Origin: Pseudoscleropodium purum
Taxonomy: Eukaryota; Streptophyta; Bryopsida; Hypnales; Brachytheciaceae
Direction of reading: 5' to 3'
DNA: 64,000 nucleotides
Assembly (NCBI GenBank): GCA_963969395.1
Contig: OZ017797.1
Span: 26,288,001 to 26,352,000, forward strand
The position numbers and the translations under genes were made by a program. Shown here in pieces: positions 47,502 through 61,000 of this stretch. The notes beneath the pieces were generated by a model. It was not told where the DNA came from. It did not search any database and saw only the letters and a program-made list of their open reading frames with translations. Within the stretch, counting starts at the first letter, position 1. Each line of letters begins with the position of its first letter.

Positions 47502-47691
47502 TTTTATTTAATTATTTATTTTTTGAAACAAGTATGTTGAGGAAACACATTGCAAGGGCTCCATCAGGAAGAGAGGCTGATTTTACACTAGGTAGAGAAC
47601 TTGTTGCCACCAGGTATCAAACCCGTAGCCACACCATTCGGTTTGGGTACCTCACGACCATCATCTGGTAGTTTAGGGTCATCGCAGACTG
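47502..47691 (-). mobile_element. tRNA-derived SINE (190 bases)
   Basis: Flanked by a 16-base direct repeat with one mismatch, CATTCCTCCCACTTTA (47486-47501) and CATTCCACCCACTTTA (47692-47707). Read on the minus strand, an A-box-like TGGTCGTGAGG (47650-47660) is followed 26 bases later by a B-box-like GGTTTGATACC (47613-47623). The 3' end is an A-rich tail (AAAAAATAAATAATTAAAT) directly before the duplication. Internal polymerase III promoter, A-rich tail and long target duplication are the features of a LINE-mobilised SINE. It lies about 460 bases upstream of the coiled-coil gene's start codon. Confidence 0.8.
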
Positions 47692-47709
47692 CATTCCACC
47701 CACTTTACA

Positions 47710-48148
47710 ATTAATTCTAATAATAAGCATATAATATGGAACATCTTTCTAATACTCCGTATTAAAGAAGGTGATATTAAAGAGGTCTGGGTGTCCTAAT
47801 TCATCCATCTGTTCGGGTTCGATGAAATAATTGCGGAGACTGCCTGGGAGAAAGAAATCTGAGTCCTCTCTTGACTCTGAAGAACTGAGCAGAGTGACGA
47901 GCACCAAACCCTAATCCGACATTCCGTGCTAGAATCGATTGCCCTTGTATGCAGACATGTTTTTTGTTTGTCATTCCAATTTTTGCAAATTTGAGAGTCT
48001 ATTCTAGTTCTTCGAGATCTCGGTTCTCGGAGCTTAAGTGATCTTTTTTGATCGAGATTTAATAAACTTTCGCCGATTTGAGGAGTGTTTGGTCGATCAA
48101 TTTGGTCAAGGAGATTGAAAGACAGCTTGAAATTGTGCTGTGTAATCG
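47710..48148 (+). promoter_or_regulatory. promoter/5' UTR region of the coiled-coil gene
   Basis: Base composition shifts away from AT-rich at about 47780, consistent with the transcript start and 5' UTR. An in-frame TAA two codons before the ATG closes the upstream frame. The transcription start cannot be fixed from the sequence. Confidence 0.4.
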
Positions 48149-51100
48149 ATGGACGCGCAGCACGCTTTGAAAGGGCGACAGAAGGTGAATTTGAAACTCG
48201 TGGATTGAATTAATCATGCTTATGTTCTTAGTTTTTGCGGGAGATCGACTTTTAGGGCAGCTCCCATTTTCTTCTTTGCTTTAAAATATTCTAATCACAT
48301 GGAAAGATGAGATTATGAATTGAAGCTAAAATTTACAAAGGAGGATTGTCGTGTTGACTTTGGCTCTGCGAGATCGCCGTTGTGAGAGGTTTTGAGCACT
48401 ATCTGAGAGGCGCGCATCTTTAATTGACTCTACAATCTCGTGAATTCTCAGGATTCATTGTCTTACTCGTCTTTTTGTACGAATAATCCTTGGGGTGTGT
48501 AACTGATTCCGGCACTTGTTTCGCAGCTGGAGGATTTGCGTCGCAAGAAAGCAGCGGCGTTGTCAGGTGGCTAATCTCGCTGAGCTCGAGATAGCACTTA
48601 TAATTTATGACGGAGATAGGTTTCATATTGTAGACAGTATGTCTTGGCTTTGAAGAGCTGTTGTTAGTCGACACTTTAACTTACCATGTATAGATTGCAT
48701 CGTGGTCTGCATTGAGAAAAACTGAGATTTTGTAGAGATTTTGTGAAAGCGATGTTGAACACCGGTTGTGTCGACTTTAAAGACTTTATGCTGTTTAATG
48801 AGTTTCCTCTTCTGTGGCAATTTTGGTTAATTGTCTTGTTCAGGTAATGGTGCTCAAGGGGAGCTGGAAGCGATGACGATTCGATTCCAAATGATGGAAG
48901 AAAAGGTCAGTGTCTGTGGGTGTCAATATTCTGTATCTTATTATTTTTCAAACAATGTGTGGGGCGCTTCGGCATATGTTGTTGTTATTGTTAAAAGTTT
49001 TCTACGATCTCCACTGATGGCACTGTCTTCCTTTGTCCTTCTAGAGCATTGCTTTTGGATCTTCATGAGTTTTACACCCGTCACCGTATGCCGGTGATGG
49101 TTACGGTCATCTAGCAACTTATTAAATTTGGTTTGTGCCATACAGCTGCAACAAGTGGAAGCAGAACGGGACTTGTTACGCAGGCAAAAGGAAGAGACGT
49201 CGGTGAAAGTTGAGAGCATTCAAAATGATCTTGATAGAGCCCGTGGTCAAGTTTCTCAAGTATGATCAATGACTCGTTTCTTGTGGAAGGATGTGAAGTT
49301 GGTTTGAAGGAAGCGGTTCCGGGCTCATAGAAATGAGGTTTCAGATGTCTCAATTGTTGAATAAGTGGTGGTTGAGAACTTTAGCTAAGTTGAGTCTTAC
49401 ACATATTGTGAAAGTTCATGATACTCTCCTTATGTGAATCGGGTGGCCGATGAAATTAAATGTAATGATAACGAGTCAGCGTCCTCGATATTGTCGGCTG
49501 AATGTTCCGTAAATGTATTTGTGTATTTTTAAGAGGTTTGATTTCTGGTTTTGCAGGACGAGAAAACCGTCGCAATGTTGCGAAAATCTCTTGACACTAT
49601 TACCATGGAGCGAGATGCTGCCTTCATATCTCGGGTACTTGTTTATCTTGAATATTTCGTACCATTTGGAGCAATTTGGTGCAGATAGGAATGAACTACT
49701 TTTTCTTATTTTAGTCATATATATTTTAAATTTTGGAGACCTGGCCAGAACAGGAGGACATGGTTGCGCAGCTACGCCTTATGAAGAGAAGACTGCAAGA
49801 GGCCGAGGAAGAGCAATACAAGGTTAGACTGACCTTGTTATCTGATTTCGTAGTGGAATATTTGTAAGGAGCAACATGATAAGAATTTTGGACACTGCAG
49901 AACTTTGAACACTGCAGTTGTGCCCGGCAAATTCCAATCATGCATGAATTTCCTGCCGTTTACTTCAGAGTTTTTTCGTATTGTTTAAATGGCCACATTG
50001 ACAGAAGCTTTGGAATGTGTGTCAGAAGGTACCTGGTATGCTCTCCTTCACTAAGTTTTTGGTGATTTGTGTTCTCAATGACCCTTTACAGGCCGAAGAG
50101 GATGCAGCAGCTGTGAGGGCCGAAATTAAGTTGCTCCAGGCAAATGAGGATCAGTCTGAAAGCCTAGGGGCTATGTCTGATCAGCTGCGTCTAGCAGAGC
50201 AACATAACAACGCTCTGCAGAAGGAGCTTCAGGTAAGATTTATAAAGATGTATTTTGTTGTGGCAACGTCTGTGTTTATTCCTCTGTTTGTGTATTCTTC
50301 CTGAATGGTTTCCGCGATTGTCACTGCATTCTACCGCACTCTCAGTCTTGAGAGTAGTTTCCGGGTTAGTTTTAGTAGAGTGATGGAAATATGAACACTA
50401 GTTGTGGAAGAATTATGAGTGTTAAGTACTATTTTTTTTTTATGGTTTGATTGCTGCGATTTGCTGGGTCAACTTTATATGAACTTCCAAAATGCATCGT
50501 CCAATTCTGCGATCTTTCACTTAGCAAGGAAGCTATTTTTATGGTGGAGCCCTTGTCCCTTCAAGTACTAATCTTATGCTCTTCTACATCAGGAGGCGTT
50601 GTTGACGCTTCAGCAAGAGCAGCAGAGGGTATCAATGGAACGCCAAAGATCTGCTAACTTAAGTGCTCAGAATCAAGAGCTTCAAAATGAGCTATTCATC
50701 ATGAGTTCCAGACTTGCTGGTGAGTTTCCCAATTTCCCAATATCTAGAAATAGTCGAGTCTTCGATGGGCCCCACTCCGGGGAATTTGTTTCTTGACAGG
50801 TACTCCGTACTATTTAAGTATGTAAATACATGCAATCGCTTGTTTTGGACCCCCTTGCTATCTGTCTCTACGATGTCTTTTGGGTTAGGCGTTTTCAACT
50901 TCCTCACCGCGCCAGATGGTTGAATTTTTCGTGTACTTTTAAAATTCTTTTTGTGAATTTCTAAGCTCTAAGGATCATGAATGTGCTACAGCTAACCAAT
51001 GTTTGTGGTTGATAAAATTGGTATTGAACTGCAGAAATGGAAGAACCCAAGCAAAGTCGCACCAGCGTCACTGTTCCATTTACCGAAGCACCACTAACAG

Positions 51101-53586
51101 ACTCGGCAACATCAAAAGTACGAATTTGCTCATTCTGAACGACTTGATTAGCCACGTTCAATGTTTATAGATCATCTGTAGACATAGGCAACAGGATTTT
51201 TTTGACGGTGATGTGTTTTGTAACTCTTAAATGCAGGAGGTAGTGACTTCTGATGGAAAATCGTTGTCCAATGAGAAGCTTAAGGTATCGACAGGAAACT
51301 CTTGTTGTCTTTTCTCTCGTGCTTCTCCAGTTTCATCTGTGCCAATCGACAGTTGTTAATTGAATCGTTCGGCTGGTCAACTGATATTGCCTGTATGTAG
51401 ACGTTATTCATATTCTGTTGTCAAGTTTCCTAAATGATCTGTGTTATGACATAGGAAGAGAAAGGTATTGCCGAGAGTAAACTTCGGGAGCTAGCATCTA
51501 TGGTTGAGCGACAAGAAATTGGTCGTCAGACCTTACTTGCCGAGGTACTATTTGAAAACTTTACGCCATCTTTATGGGTTCAGACAATTTTGGAACGTCT
51601 TTTCTTGGAGAGTTTCTTGGCAAGGGAGTTTAAAGCTGCATACTGAAAGCAAACCTGGAAGATTCTTTGGATTTTTTGAGAACGTGTTGATACTTCCTTG
51701 GTTTCCGCTTCGATCATAACCATGCGGAGAGCGATGTTTGCAGATAGACAAACAATCCTTAGAGATAGAAAGGCTGTTTGTTGAGAACGAAGGACTGCGA
51801 GGAAACGTGACTCAAGCCAATGAATTTGGAGCACGGTGGGAGGCTCAGGTGAGCAGTAAACTTCCTATCATCATTATTACCGCTCTTGTTCCTTTGTTGT
51901 CTCTGTCCGAAAGGGAGAGACTTGGCCATGCTTCAGAAAATATAGAAAATTCCAGTGCTCAATGAAAATGAGACATGGGTTAAAAGAAATAGTAACATGT
52001 TGGACAATGGACAATCATTCCAAAGATTGAATTCCTATGTCTAGTCATAGTAATAGGGGCATTCTAAGATTGTTGAATAGGGTTTTTGAATTTTTTATGA
52101 ATTACAAATGGCACTTCGATATTTTGGAATTTTATGTAACATGAATGATTGCATTTATTTTAAATATTTTAAATACAGATATAATAACGTTTTCTTTCTT
52201 TCGTATTTAGAGATTAATTCTTGTTCAAATGTAGCTGACATATTCAATATTTTTGTTTTTGCAAATGACATGTTCTAATGTGGAATATATGGAAACAACC
52301 ATATGAAAATTACATATTTCTATTTGGGGTGGAGACATTTGCTATTAGCTGCTGGTGATTTACTTGCGGTTCTTGCAACTAGTCTTAGAGTGTTGAACTT
52401 ACAATTAAGATCTTCTGTAAGGATCTGATTTTGCGGAGTGATCGACTTTGGTGACTTTTGTGAACATCTGTTAACTTTTGTTTTTCTACTGTGCAGGTGC
52501 AAGAATGTATTCAGCAAAACACTGAACTGCGAGCCATGTTGAACCAGTTACGCTTAGAGCAATCCTCTATGATTGCAGCAACTGAAAAGGAGTCTTTGGT
52601 TTTAGAAACACGTGTTGGAGATGAAGGTCATGGCAACGAAAGTGCCACAGAGAGCTGGCAGGCTGAAAGGACCAAACTGAAGGTAACAGCAACCGCCGTA
52701 TTTACGAAGACGATTGTCCTTGCAGGATCTATTTATCTGCAGGAAGCTCACTTTAAAATCGTACATGTTGTAACAAAAAATTGTTGTACGAACATCCTTC
52801 AGACTGATCTCTAGGGTGTTGACGTCACTGTTTCTAACCTTTGGCTATTATTCTATCCTGTAGTTTCCAAGTATCATCCTTGTTTACAATTTGACATTCA
52901 ATTCACAGATTGAGTTGGCCAAGGCATTGGCAAGATCTGAGGAGTTAAGTGCGCAAGTGACCCAGCAGTCAGTTGACCTGAATCGTGCTGTCCAGGCTTT
53001 GACGAGCCTCAGCAGTCTGTGAGTTCTCTTTCATTATCTTTATTGTCACTATTGCAAGGGGAGAGACTAAGCATTGGGTTAAAAAGAGAGAGTTCTGGTG
53101 CCTCATGAAAATGAGAATTGTGTTGAAAGCAATAATGACATGTTGGAGTCCATCATTCCAATGAAAGAATTTCTTAAGCCTAGTAGAATTGTGATGCATA
53201 AGGAAAAGTAACCTTCCAAAGCTTGTCAATTATGTGTACGAGGTTTTCAATTCTTAAACTAACAAAATAATAGAACCACTTGGTAATTAAAGCATACATT
53301 CTCTCCATTAAAATATGCAAAAGTATTACGATTTGGAAAAAGAGTTTCGTACCAAGGATTATATGGAATGAAACAGTTCTAGTCGTGGTAGAGGGACTTG
53401 CAGTTAGCCACTTGTTTTTCTATCAATTTTATTACGTTATAGAATGGGGATATGCCATCTTTTAAGGCTTTTTGTTAACTAGTTTGAGGTGTTTTGTACA
53501 GGTACAAACCTGTTTTAGCGAGCATTGAAAACAGGTTGATGCAAATACGTCAGGAGGCGCCTGACGTAGCATTTGCCGGTATCTGA
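48149..53586 (+). CDS. plant coiled-coil protein of unknown function (457 aa)
   Basis: Fifteen exons: 48149-48184, 48527-48566, 48844-48905, 49146-49259, 49557-49634, 49754-49822, 50092-50232, 50593-50719, 51035-51117, 51237-51284, 51455-51544, 51744-51848, 52497-52682, 52909-53018 and 53502-53586. All have GT-AG borders and phase closes exactly to the stop. The 457-residue product starts with a basic stretch (LEDLRRKKAAA), then is almost entirely Glu/Gln/Arg/Leu-rich heptad coiled coil from about residue 45 to 420. A Ser/Thr/Pro-containing break lies near residues 235-280 (exons 9-10), and a short C-terminal tail contains YKPVLASIENRLMQIRQ. No membrane segment or signal peptide. Likely a scaffold or tether such as a golgin- or cytoskeleton-associated protein, but I do not recognise the family. 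The LRRKKAA start faintly resembles BLISTER-type proteins; this is weak. Converges with the cotransporter gene. Confidence 0.85.
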
Positions 53587-55003
53587 ATCGTAGTCTATTG
53601 GTAATGGCAAGCATATCTAGAGTTGCAAAATTCTTTTCTAGGTTAATAGACATTTTTTTCATAGGCACTGAACAGTGCATTTGTATACCCAGATTGGAGC
53701 ATAGTTATCAAATCTCATTAAATCGAGCATTCTTTCAATTGCAGGTATTTTTATTTTCTTTCAGTTGTCCGATCCAAAGATGCAGAAGTTCATCACATCG
53801 ATACAAATGTTTCAAAACAATATCTACTCATTTCTTGGGACCCCAGGCAGGCAGCTAAACATCTGAAGGGCCAAGTCTGTTGCCAAATGGTCAAACATCA
53901 TTTCTCAGATCGATTCAACCTTTTATATTATTTGAGTTCCAATCTTATATTTTTGATGCATGAGACAATGTGTTGCTTATCAATGTGGAAATTATCTGGC
54001 TCATTTCAAACAAAATTTGTCATTTTATAGCAAAAAGTGAGGTAAATTCAACAAAAATCAATCCAATTAATTTGAAAATTCTTCACAAGCCACAAGCAGT
54101 AATAAAAAATAATGAAAAATACTATAAACAATTTCAAGAAATTGTTTTATGTTGTAAATTCAGAACACGGTCTATGCATAACATTATTGGGGGGCCTCTG
54201 AAATGGAAGATGCCTCCTCAATATCATTCATCCGAAATCTCACATAGACTTAAACTAAAGGCTTGCCCAAGATATCCTTCGGATCCAAAGAGGAAGAAGG
54301 TAGGTCTCATGAGCGACGTTATGTGACAACGACCTTCAAGCCATTTCACTACCATCACAGTAAATTTAGCCTTAATGAAATGAATTGATAAAATTTTGAC
54401 ATTCATCCTAAAAAACACAATGTCCTGGATAACATTTGTTTTCTCACATGTGGAATTTGCAATTGCAAGAATTCATTGATTTTTTCCAAAGTTTCAAAAT
54501 GGAAAAGAAGAAAAACTAGTTAGAAGTTACAGCATTTGCATACATTAAAATAGATACCTCTAGTGTGATACAAGATATTCCATCCATACGCTCATTGGTA
54601 AGACGGGCTGTTAAAAGCTAATTCGCCAAGTAACTCATGGAACACAAGAACTTGTTACATGCTCCGTAATTCTGTTAACAATTTAGAACATGGCCAACAT
54701 AATTGATCCTTCAACTCAACAGCAGGCAGTTCTAATGTCCTACACTTTTCAATATGGCCGTTTCTCTGCCTCACTGGAGAGGAAAATTGGACTACCCAAC
54801 AATGGTCAGGGGCTATGCACACAAGGCAGCAAAGCTATAGTAAACGGAAGGTCGACTCAAATTTAAGGCAACTCCTTTGCACTCGATGAATGATTGACAC
54901 CGAAGTTTCATCCATGTACACTACTGAAGTTTGCAAACAAACCACACTAGATGGTGTCATTGACCAAACTTGCAAGCTGAGATTTTTCACTATCCTCAGT
55001 CTC
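53587..55003. other. intergenic between two converging genes
   Basis: Holds the 3' UTRs of the coiled-coil gene (+) and the cotransporter gene (-). Open frames at 53598-53858 and 53970-54326 (+) look like non-coding sequence read through; no protein recognised. No repeat ends or RNA genes were found. Confidence 0.6.
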
Positions 55004-58000
55004 TTAAGTAAAAATGGTGACGACATCTCGTTTGTACCCGCGGACCATAAGCAGTCTGGGGATGCTGTCAACGAGGAGATCCATGTATTCCATGTAGCAG
55101 AAAGCGGGGTGATGTGGGGGAGGAGGGGGCAAGCTCACCAGCACAACAGCAGCAGGGACTGAATACCGCATAATGATTGAATTCAGTTTCAAGCAAGTGT
55201 ACAAGAATTTGTTGACCTGTTCACAAGCATCACAACTATGAGCCTCAGAAAATTATTTCAGACACCAAATAACATAACTCTCTAATCACTCTCCAATTTT
55301 ATGCTGATCAAGCCATGCTTTTCCTTTTTCTTTAATACTTCTGTCAATGGCTCTTAAGTGCAAAGTCAATTTAACCAAAACTAGAGGAAGAAAAAATGTT
55401 ACCGACGTATACATGTTTAGAATCTAAGAATATGAACAGCTGCAGAATCAAAGCCTAACCATGATTTTAATGAACCTCTTGAGCAAAACTTTGCAAAATC
55501 ATAACCTAAAAATAAAACAAACAAATACAACATACTTTGGTGCGTTCGAATCCTCTCAAAAGAAGGATCAAGATCTACATTAACAAAAACTTCACTCTAA
55601 GAAAAGAAGACGTACAAGAACTTCTTTGAACTGAGCACTCAAAAACATCCACGGGTTCCCGTGGTTCAGAAATGCTAAGCAATGGAACAATTAAAATCAG
55701 ACCTCAAGAAAGACTCATAGATTCGCATTCAGCAAACTGCACTTGAGAAGAATCAGAGCAAGAAGAGAAAATCGTGTTCACCTGTTGTTCATCAACTGCG
55801 GTGAGTGCTGGTTGAGAGAAGTTGCTGCTGCTACTTTCTGCAGCGTCTAGGTTTCCTGCAGTATGCTGGGATATCCTTTTGCGAGCCTTGGAGAAGCTTT
55901 CCATTGCACCATCCCTTCCAGTTGATTCCACAACTTGATCATCTTCTTGCTGATCTTCCCAGGACTTCATCGTAACCACGATGACATCAGCTTGCATGCG
56001 CAAATCGTACAAGAACTTCTTAACGTCTGTCTTCAACTCGTCGGCCTCACTGTCCTCCTCAGCAATGCAGAACACCTGTCAAGTGACGTGGTTTCAGCGA
56101 GTGGGACAGTAGTGGTAGAGGACCACCGTCCAGACCTCCCGGTCCTCTATAGTACAAACTACTCCAATGAGCTATTCTTAAGGTTTTACCAGTCGACAAG
56201 ACACTGATCTAATGGTTACTTCCTCAGAATTGAAGAGGGTTGACTATCAAGAATTGACTGACACGAAGAAAAGAGAAGCAGGAGCTTACCTGAATCTTGC
56301 AGCTTTCATAGCAATCTTTGGAACGAAGTAACTGAGAGAGAAGCAGCATAAGACCACCATCACGAACAATCCAATACAGGTCAATCGTTCCGTAATGCTT
56401 ATCAAACTCACCAGGCCATTCATCTAGACCTTTCACGATCACGACTGCTTTGTTAGACAATGAGCAATCGTTGATAATGCTGACGAAGCTCTCTGGAATA
56501 CGGTTGCTTGTCTGATCCCTCCAAACCTCAGGATAGCGCATACACACAATATTAGGCTTCAGGTTTGCCAGGCCCATGGCCTGTACAATCAAACGGAAAC
56601 CCTCGACGATATTTGGAGCCACAATCACCTCTGCAACTCCCTCACATTTCTTTTGCTCAATATAAGTTGAAAGTAGTTGGCAAGCCTGTCAGGTTGACAA
56701 GAATTAGGTTATAAAAATCATCACAAGGTTCAATCATCGCCTAGTTGGAAGTGCCACTTGCTACTTTGTCTGGAATGTTACCCATGGAAGTCCACGTAAA
56801 CCAATCAGCGTCTATTGTCTATTGCTGGTTAGGTCTAAGTAGTCGACACATACGTTTCAATATGTTACACGGGTCATTATTATATTTAGAGGTTCGCAAG
56901 GAAGATACTATAAATCTCACTTCAATGGGTCAGAATGGTACCGTTCGGCTTTCATCTGCTTTCTCTTCATAGTCGCCCTCCACTATTGATGCAAATATGG
57001 ACATACCACGCCCCTTTTTCTTCATGCAGTTTGCAAAATCTGCCAGTTTCGGGTGGCAGGGCACATCACTGGGCAGAATAGCCCAAGGCTTACAGAAGAT
57101 GAGAGGAATTGGGTACCAATTTTTAGGATGCACAGGTGTGGCTGCACAGGAAAGGAAAGTGATAAGAGATTACAGCCAATCCACATTGCAATTGAAAATG
57201 ACAAGACAGCAAGCAAAATCGCCAGAAATACCAACTTACGTGTTTGCGAACTGCGACATTCACTGCATATATTAAAGAAGGATGGAAGGCAACAAAGAAG
57301 TTAATTGACCCTAAATGTGTATTAGACACAAACCTCCCAGTGACCGGAGACTACGCAAGGCAAGTTGAAAGTAGGCACTTTTGAAGCCATCTCCCCAGTC
57401 ACCACCTTTGCCCTTGATACTTACATACCAATAAAGCAGGCCGGCAAGTGCTAGGGCAACTATGGTGAATATCCACGAGATCATGAACATGATAGCTGCA
57501 AAAGAGCACGAGGAGAATCAGGAAACAATGTCTACAAGGACCCAAGTAAAGATGACTTCTGACAAGTCACAAGCACCTAGGGATGAAATTGAAATAAGAA
57601 ACCCGACAGTAAGGTCTCCAAACCAAGTGAAATGAAGCAGCTGAGAGAAAGAGAGCAAACCTTAAGTGCCTAAAGGGTCATTACAGGCCACTTCCATATC
57701 TATAGAATATAAAATATCTAGGAAGAATCAAGGAAAGTAGAAAAATACAACTAAAAAAAAAGAATCAAATCCTACCTGTTTGAATGGAAAAAGTAGACTT
57801 TCAAACTTTTTGTAATTGGCTATGAGCTTTTAAAGTGGATTTTCTATTTTCAGTTCACGCACTAAGGGGTTTAGCATTTTGCAGAAATAAATAAAGCGCT
57901 AAAGAACATGAAGCACACACTGTCGCAAGAAACGGAAGTTGTACAACTTACTGATGCAAAGGAGAGCACCGAGAAGAGAAAGGCTCCAGTGATGGAATTT

Positions 58001-61000
58001 GAACCTGGGTCGCCAGCTAGGTGCATCCAGTAAGTCCAGCAGGAAACATGACAGGTTGACTCCTCCATAACAAAGCAGAAAGAACATGGTAGTAACAGGA
58101 CTGATAAGATCCAAATTGCCGAGGACGACACAGCCAGCGCAGATGAACATGGTGAAAACGGTTGCATAATAAGGCTCCTCATCATCTGACGCCTTAAAGT
58201 ACTTCAGCACAGGGATGATGTCATCATTGGCAATTGCGGCAAGCAGTCGAGGCGCCCCAGTGAGACTCTGAAGAGCTGCACCGAGAGTGGAAAGAACGAT
58301 TGCAACTTGTACAACCCAAGGCACAGGCCATGCAATTGTTGCGGTCAATAACCTGCAAAGAAAGACAACATAAATCAGGAATCAAATCCCCAAAGCATCT
58401 GGAGCGTGCTATATGATTCGAAACATACAGCTTTAGTTGGTAACTCAAATTCTCACAAAACTTTACTACATAAGAGTGGATATGTGTGATTCAACCAGCA
58501 TTCACTAGTAGCGAATCCTTTTATCATAGGTTAACCTCGACACATTGTACTTTGCCTTTAACCCCTAGCGCTCCGACGTCCAAAATCTGGACGATAAACA
58601 ACAGAGGGATTCCAGGGGCTTTTTCGACCACAGAACTTCTCATTCATCCAAACCAATGCTTGACTTTTTTTAAATCATACTTTCTACATGAATTTAATGA
58701 AATTGAGATACATAATTTATATTCATAAAGATGTAAGCAAAAATATGCAAAAAATGCAAGAAAGGATTCAGGCGCTAAGGGGTTAAGATAGTGTCGAACG
58801 TAAACCCTGCCAATTGTGAAAGCCTACGTTTCTTGAATACCTTTGGAGGGTGGACTTTCTACTAGTGAGTGCCACTGCACGCAGATATTGTCACAACACA
58901 GGAACAAGACACAATTGTACCAGAAAAACGGCAAATTACCTGTCGGTTAAAAGTTCATTCCGTGTAGCAACAGATCCAAACAATATGATAGAAACCAAGT
59001 AGATTGTAGTAGTTGTAGCAATGGCAGCTAAGGTCCCCCTCGGTATAGAACGTTGCGTGTCCTTCAGTGAACCTGATCGATTAGATCCCGCCATGATTCC
59101 AGTGACCGCAGGAAAGAACAAGCCAAGTAAACTCCTGCAAATCATTCAACCCCATCTGAGCTCACAGAAAAAGATAATTGTGCTCAGAAAATGGTATTCT
59201 GTGAATGGATAGAGCAAGCCGGTTGAGATTCACAAAATAAGGTTGAATGCCTTGGTTCATGGAAGCAACAAGACTCAGACATTGATCAACTACACAAAGA
59301 TACAGAGAAAATTCATGACTAAATACGTACTCAAAGTCCCAGTAATAACCAGTAGGAGCCGGTATCCCTGCATCGTTTGTAAATTGGTACTGAGAACCCC
59401 AATTGCCTCGGAGTGTCTTCGATTTCAGTCCCGTCACTCCAACTGCATGCAGCATTGGATGAAACACATCTTAATACACTACCAAATGCATAAACCAAAT
59501 AGCAGATAGAACTAATGCAGATCTTGGTAGTTGCTTCTAAAAGGCATTCCATTAATTATAAGAACAAGGACAATGCGTTGAGCCTTAAGTACCCATATGT
59601 CCAAAAGTGTCTGCTTCCATATCTATAGATGTTGAAATATACTATTTAGAAAGGTAACAAAATATACCAATAGAAAGAAGAAACCATGCCCTACAATCTA
59701 TAACAGTAAAATATGTTTTGAAAATTACTTATAGTTCAAGAGTGCACTACTTTTAGCTAGGGGTTATGGCTACTCATGAATAAAGAGAATAGGGCAAGAA
59801 GGCCTGCACAGATGTATTAGGGAAAAGTCATCCAGAAATTTCAGAAAATCGAAAATAAGCGAAGAACATCACTAGCATGAAAATGATCTAAATGAAAGGC
59901 GAAACCTTTAATTTCCAATAAGTCACTTATCAAAGAGCTATACGTCCCAAACCAGATCGCATCCTAAAATACAAGGATGCTACAAGGACTATTTGTGTTT
60001 CAACAAATGCATTGAATGAGTGCGCAACAAGAAAGTGAGAGGTCGTACGTGAATCGTCAAATCGACCTGCTGTGACGATACCAATAAAAATGCAGAACAG
60101 AGATAGAACCACAGGAATCAAAAAGATCGGGCTAACCCTGTTGATGATTTTGACCCCACCAAATACAATTACGCAAAGGACAGCTGTGAATATCAGTCCA
60201 TAGACTTGAAGGTCATGTATACTAGGACTCTTCAGTACTTCAGGCACTGCTGACGGAGAGGGCGCGACATATAAATCAGTTATAGTTCCTGTCACAGCAA
60301 AATCAACAGTTAGTGAGGGATTAACTAGAGAAATTGAAGCGTTTTCGAGATGCCAGCGGCATTATTCTTGATCTCAACGACACAAACAAATAAATTCAAG
60401 AGCTACATTGCACTTATTTCGAGTGTTACAACGGTAATTGATGCCAGCTGTAATTCTATATTTGCAAAGCAACCGAGATATCTCAAAAACTCGGTTATCA
60501 AGTCATTACTGGCATTGGCTTCAAGGACTCACGCTTAAAAATGTCAGCCCCTGGGATGGCATCTAAAAAGGTCTCCACTGCTCCCAGGATATACCTGCAT
60601 TCCTTCAGAGGTGTTCCGTCAGGTTCCTGTTGTACAAAGCTTAAGAGAAACCCATTTCAATATTCGTCACAAACACGAAAGGTTCCGTAATTTAGGCCGA
60701 GGACCTCACAATGCGCTATCAACATTAGCAGAATAGGCTCATACCAGGAAAAGTCATCTGATTGAAAATGCGCACTTACATGGACGCAGCAACAGCATTT
60801 CCAAGGAAGAAACAGAGTCCAATACTCACGCCAACCTCAGGACCTAGTGCCCGTCCTATCAGGTAGTAAGGACCTCCACCCTGCATTGAGGCGGAGTTAA
60901 TTTTCCTTTCCATGTTGCTCCCCTCCTAAATCACGTAATGCAGAAGGCGAGTGCAAACACATTGACCTAAGCTGCACTACGCAATTTTGCAATCGATCAT

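Noticed and set aside
57022..57304. Plus-strand open frames opposite cotransporter exons
   Set aside because: They are shadows of exon 13 of the cotransporter, which is clearly coding on the minus strand.
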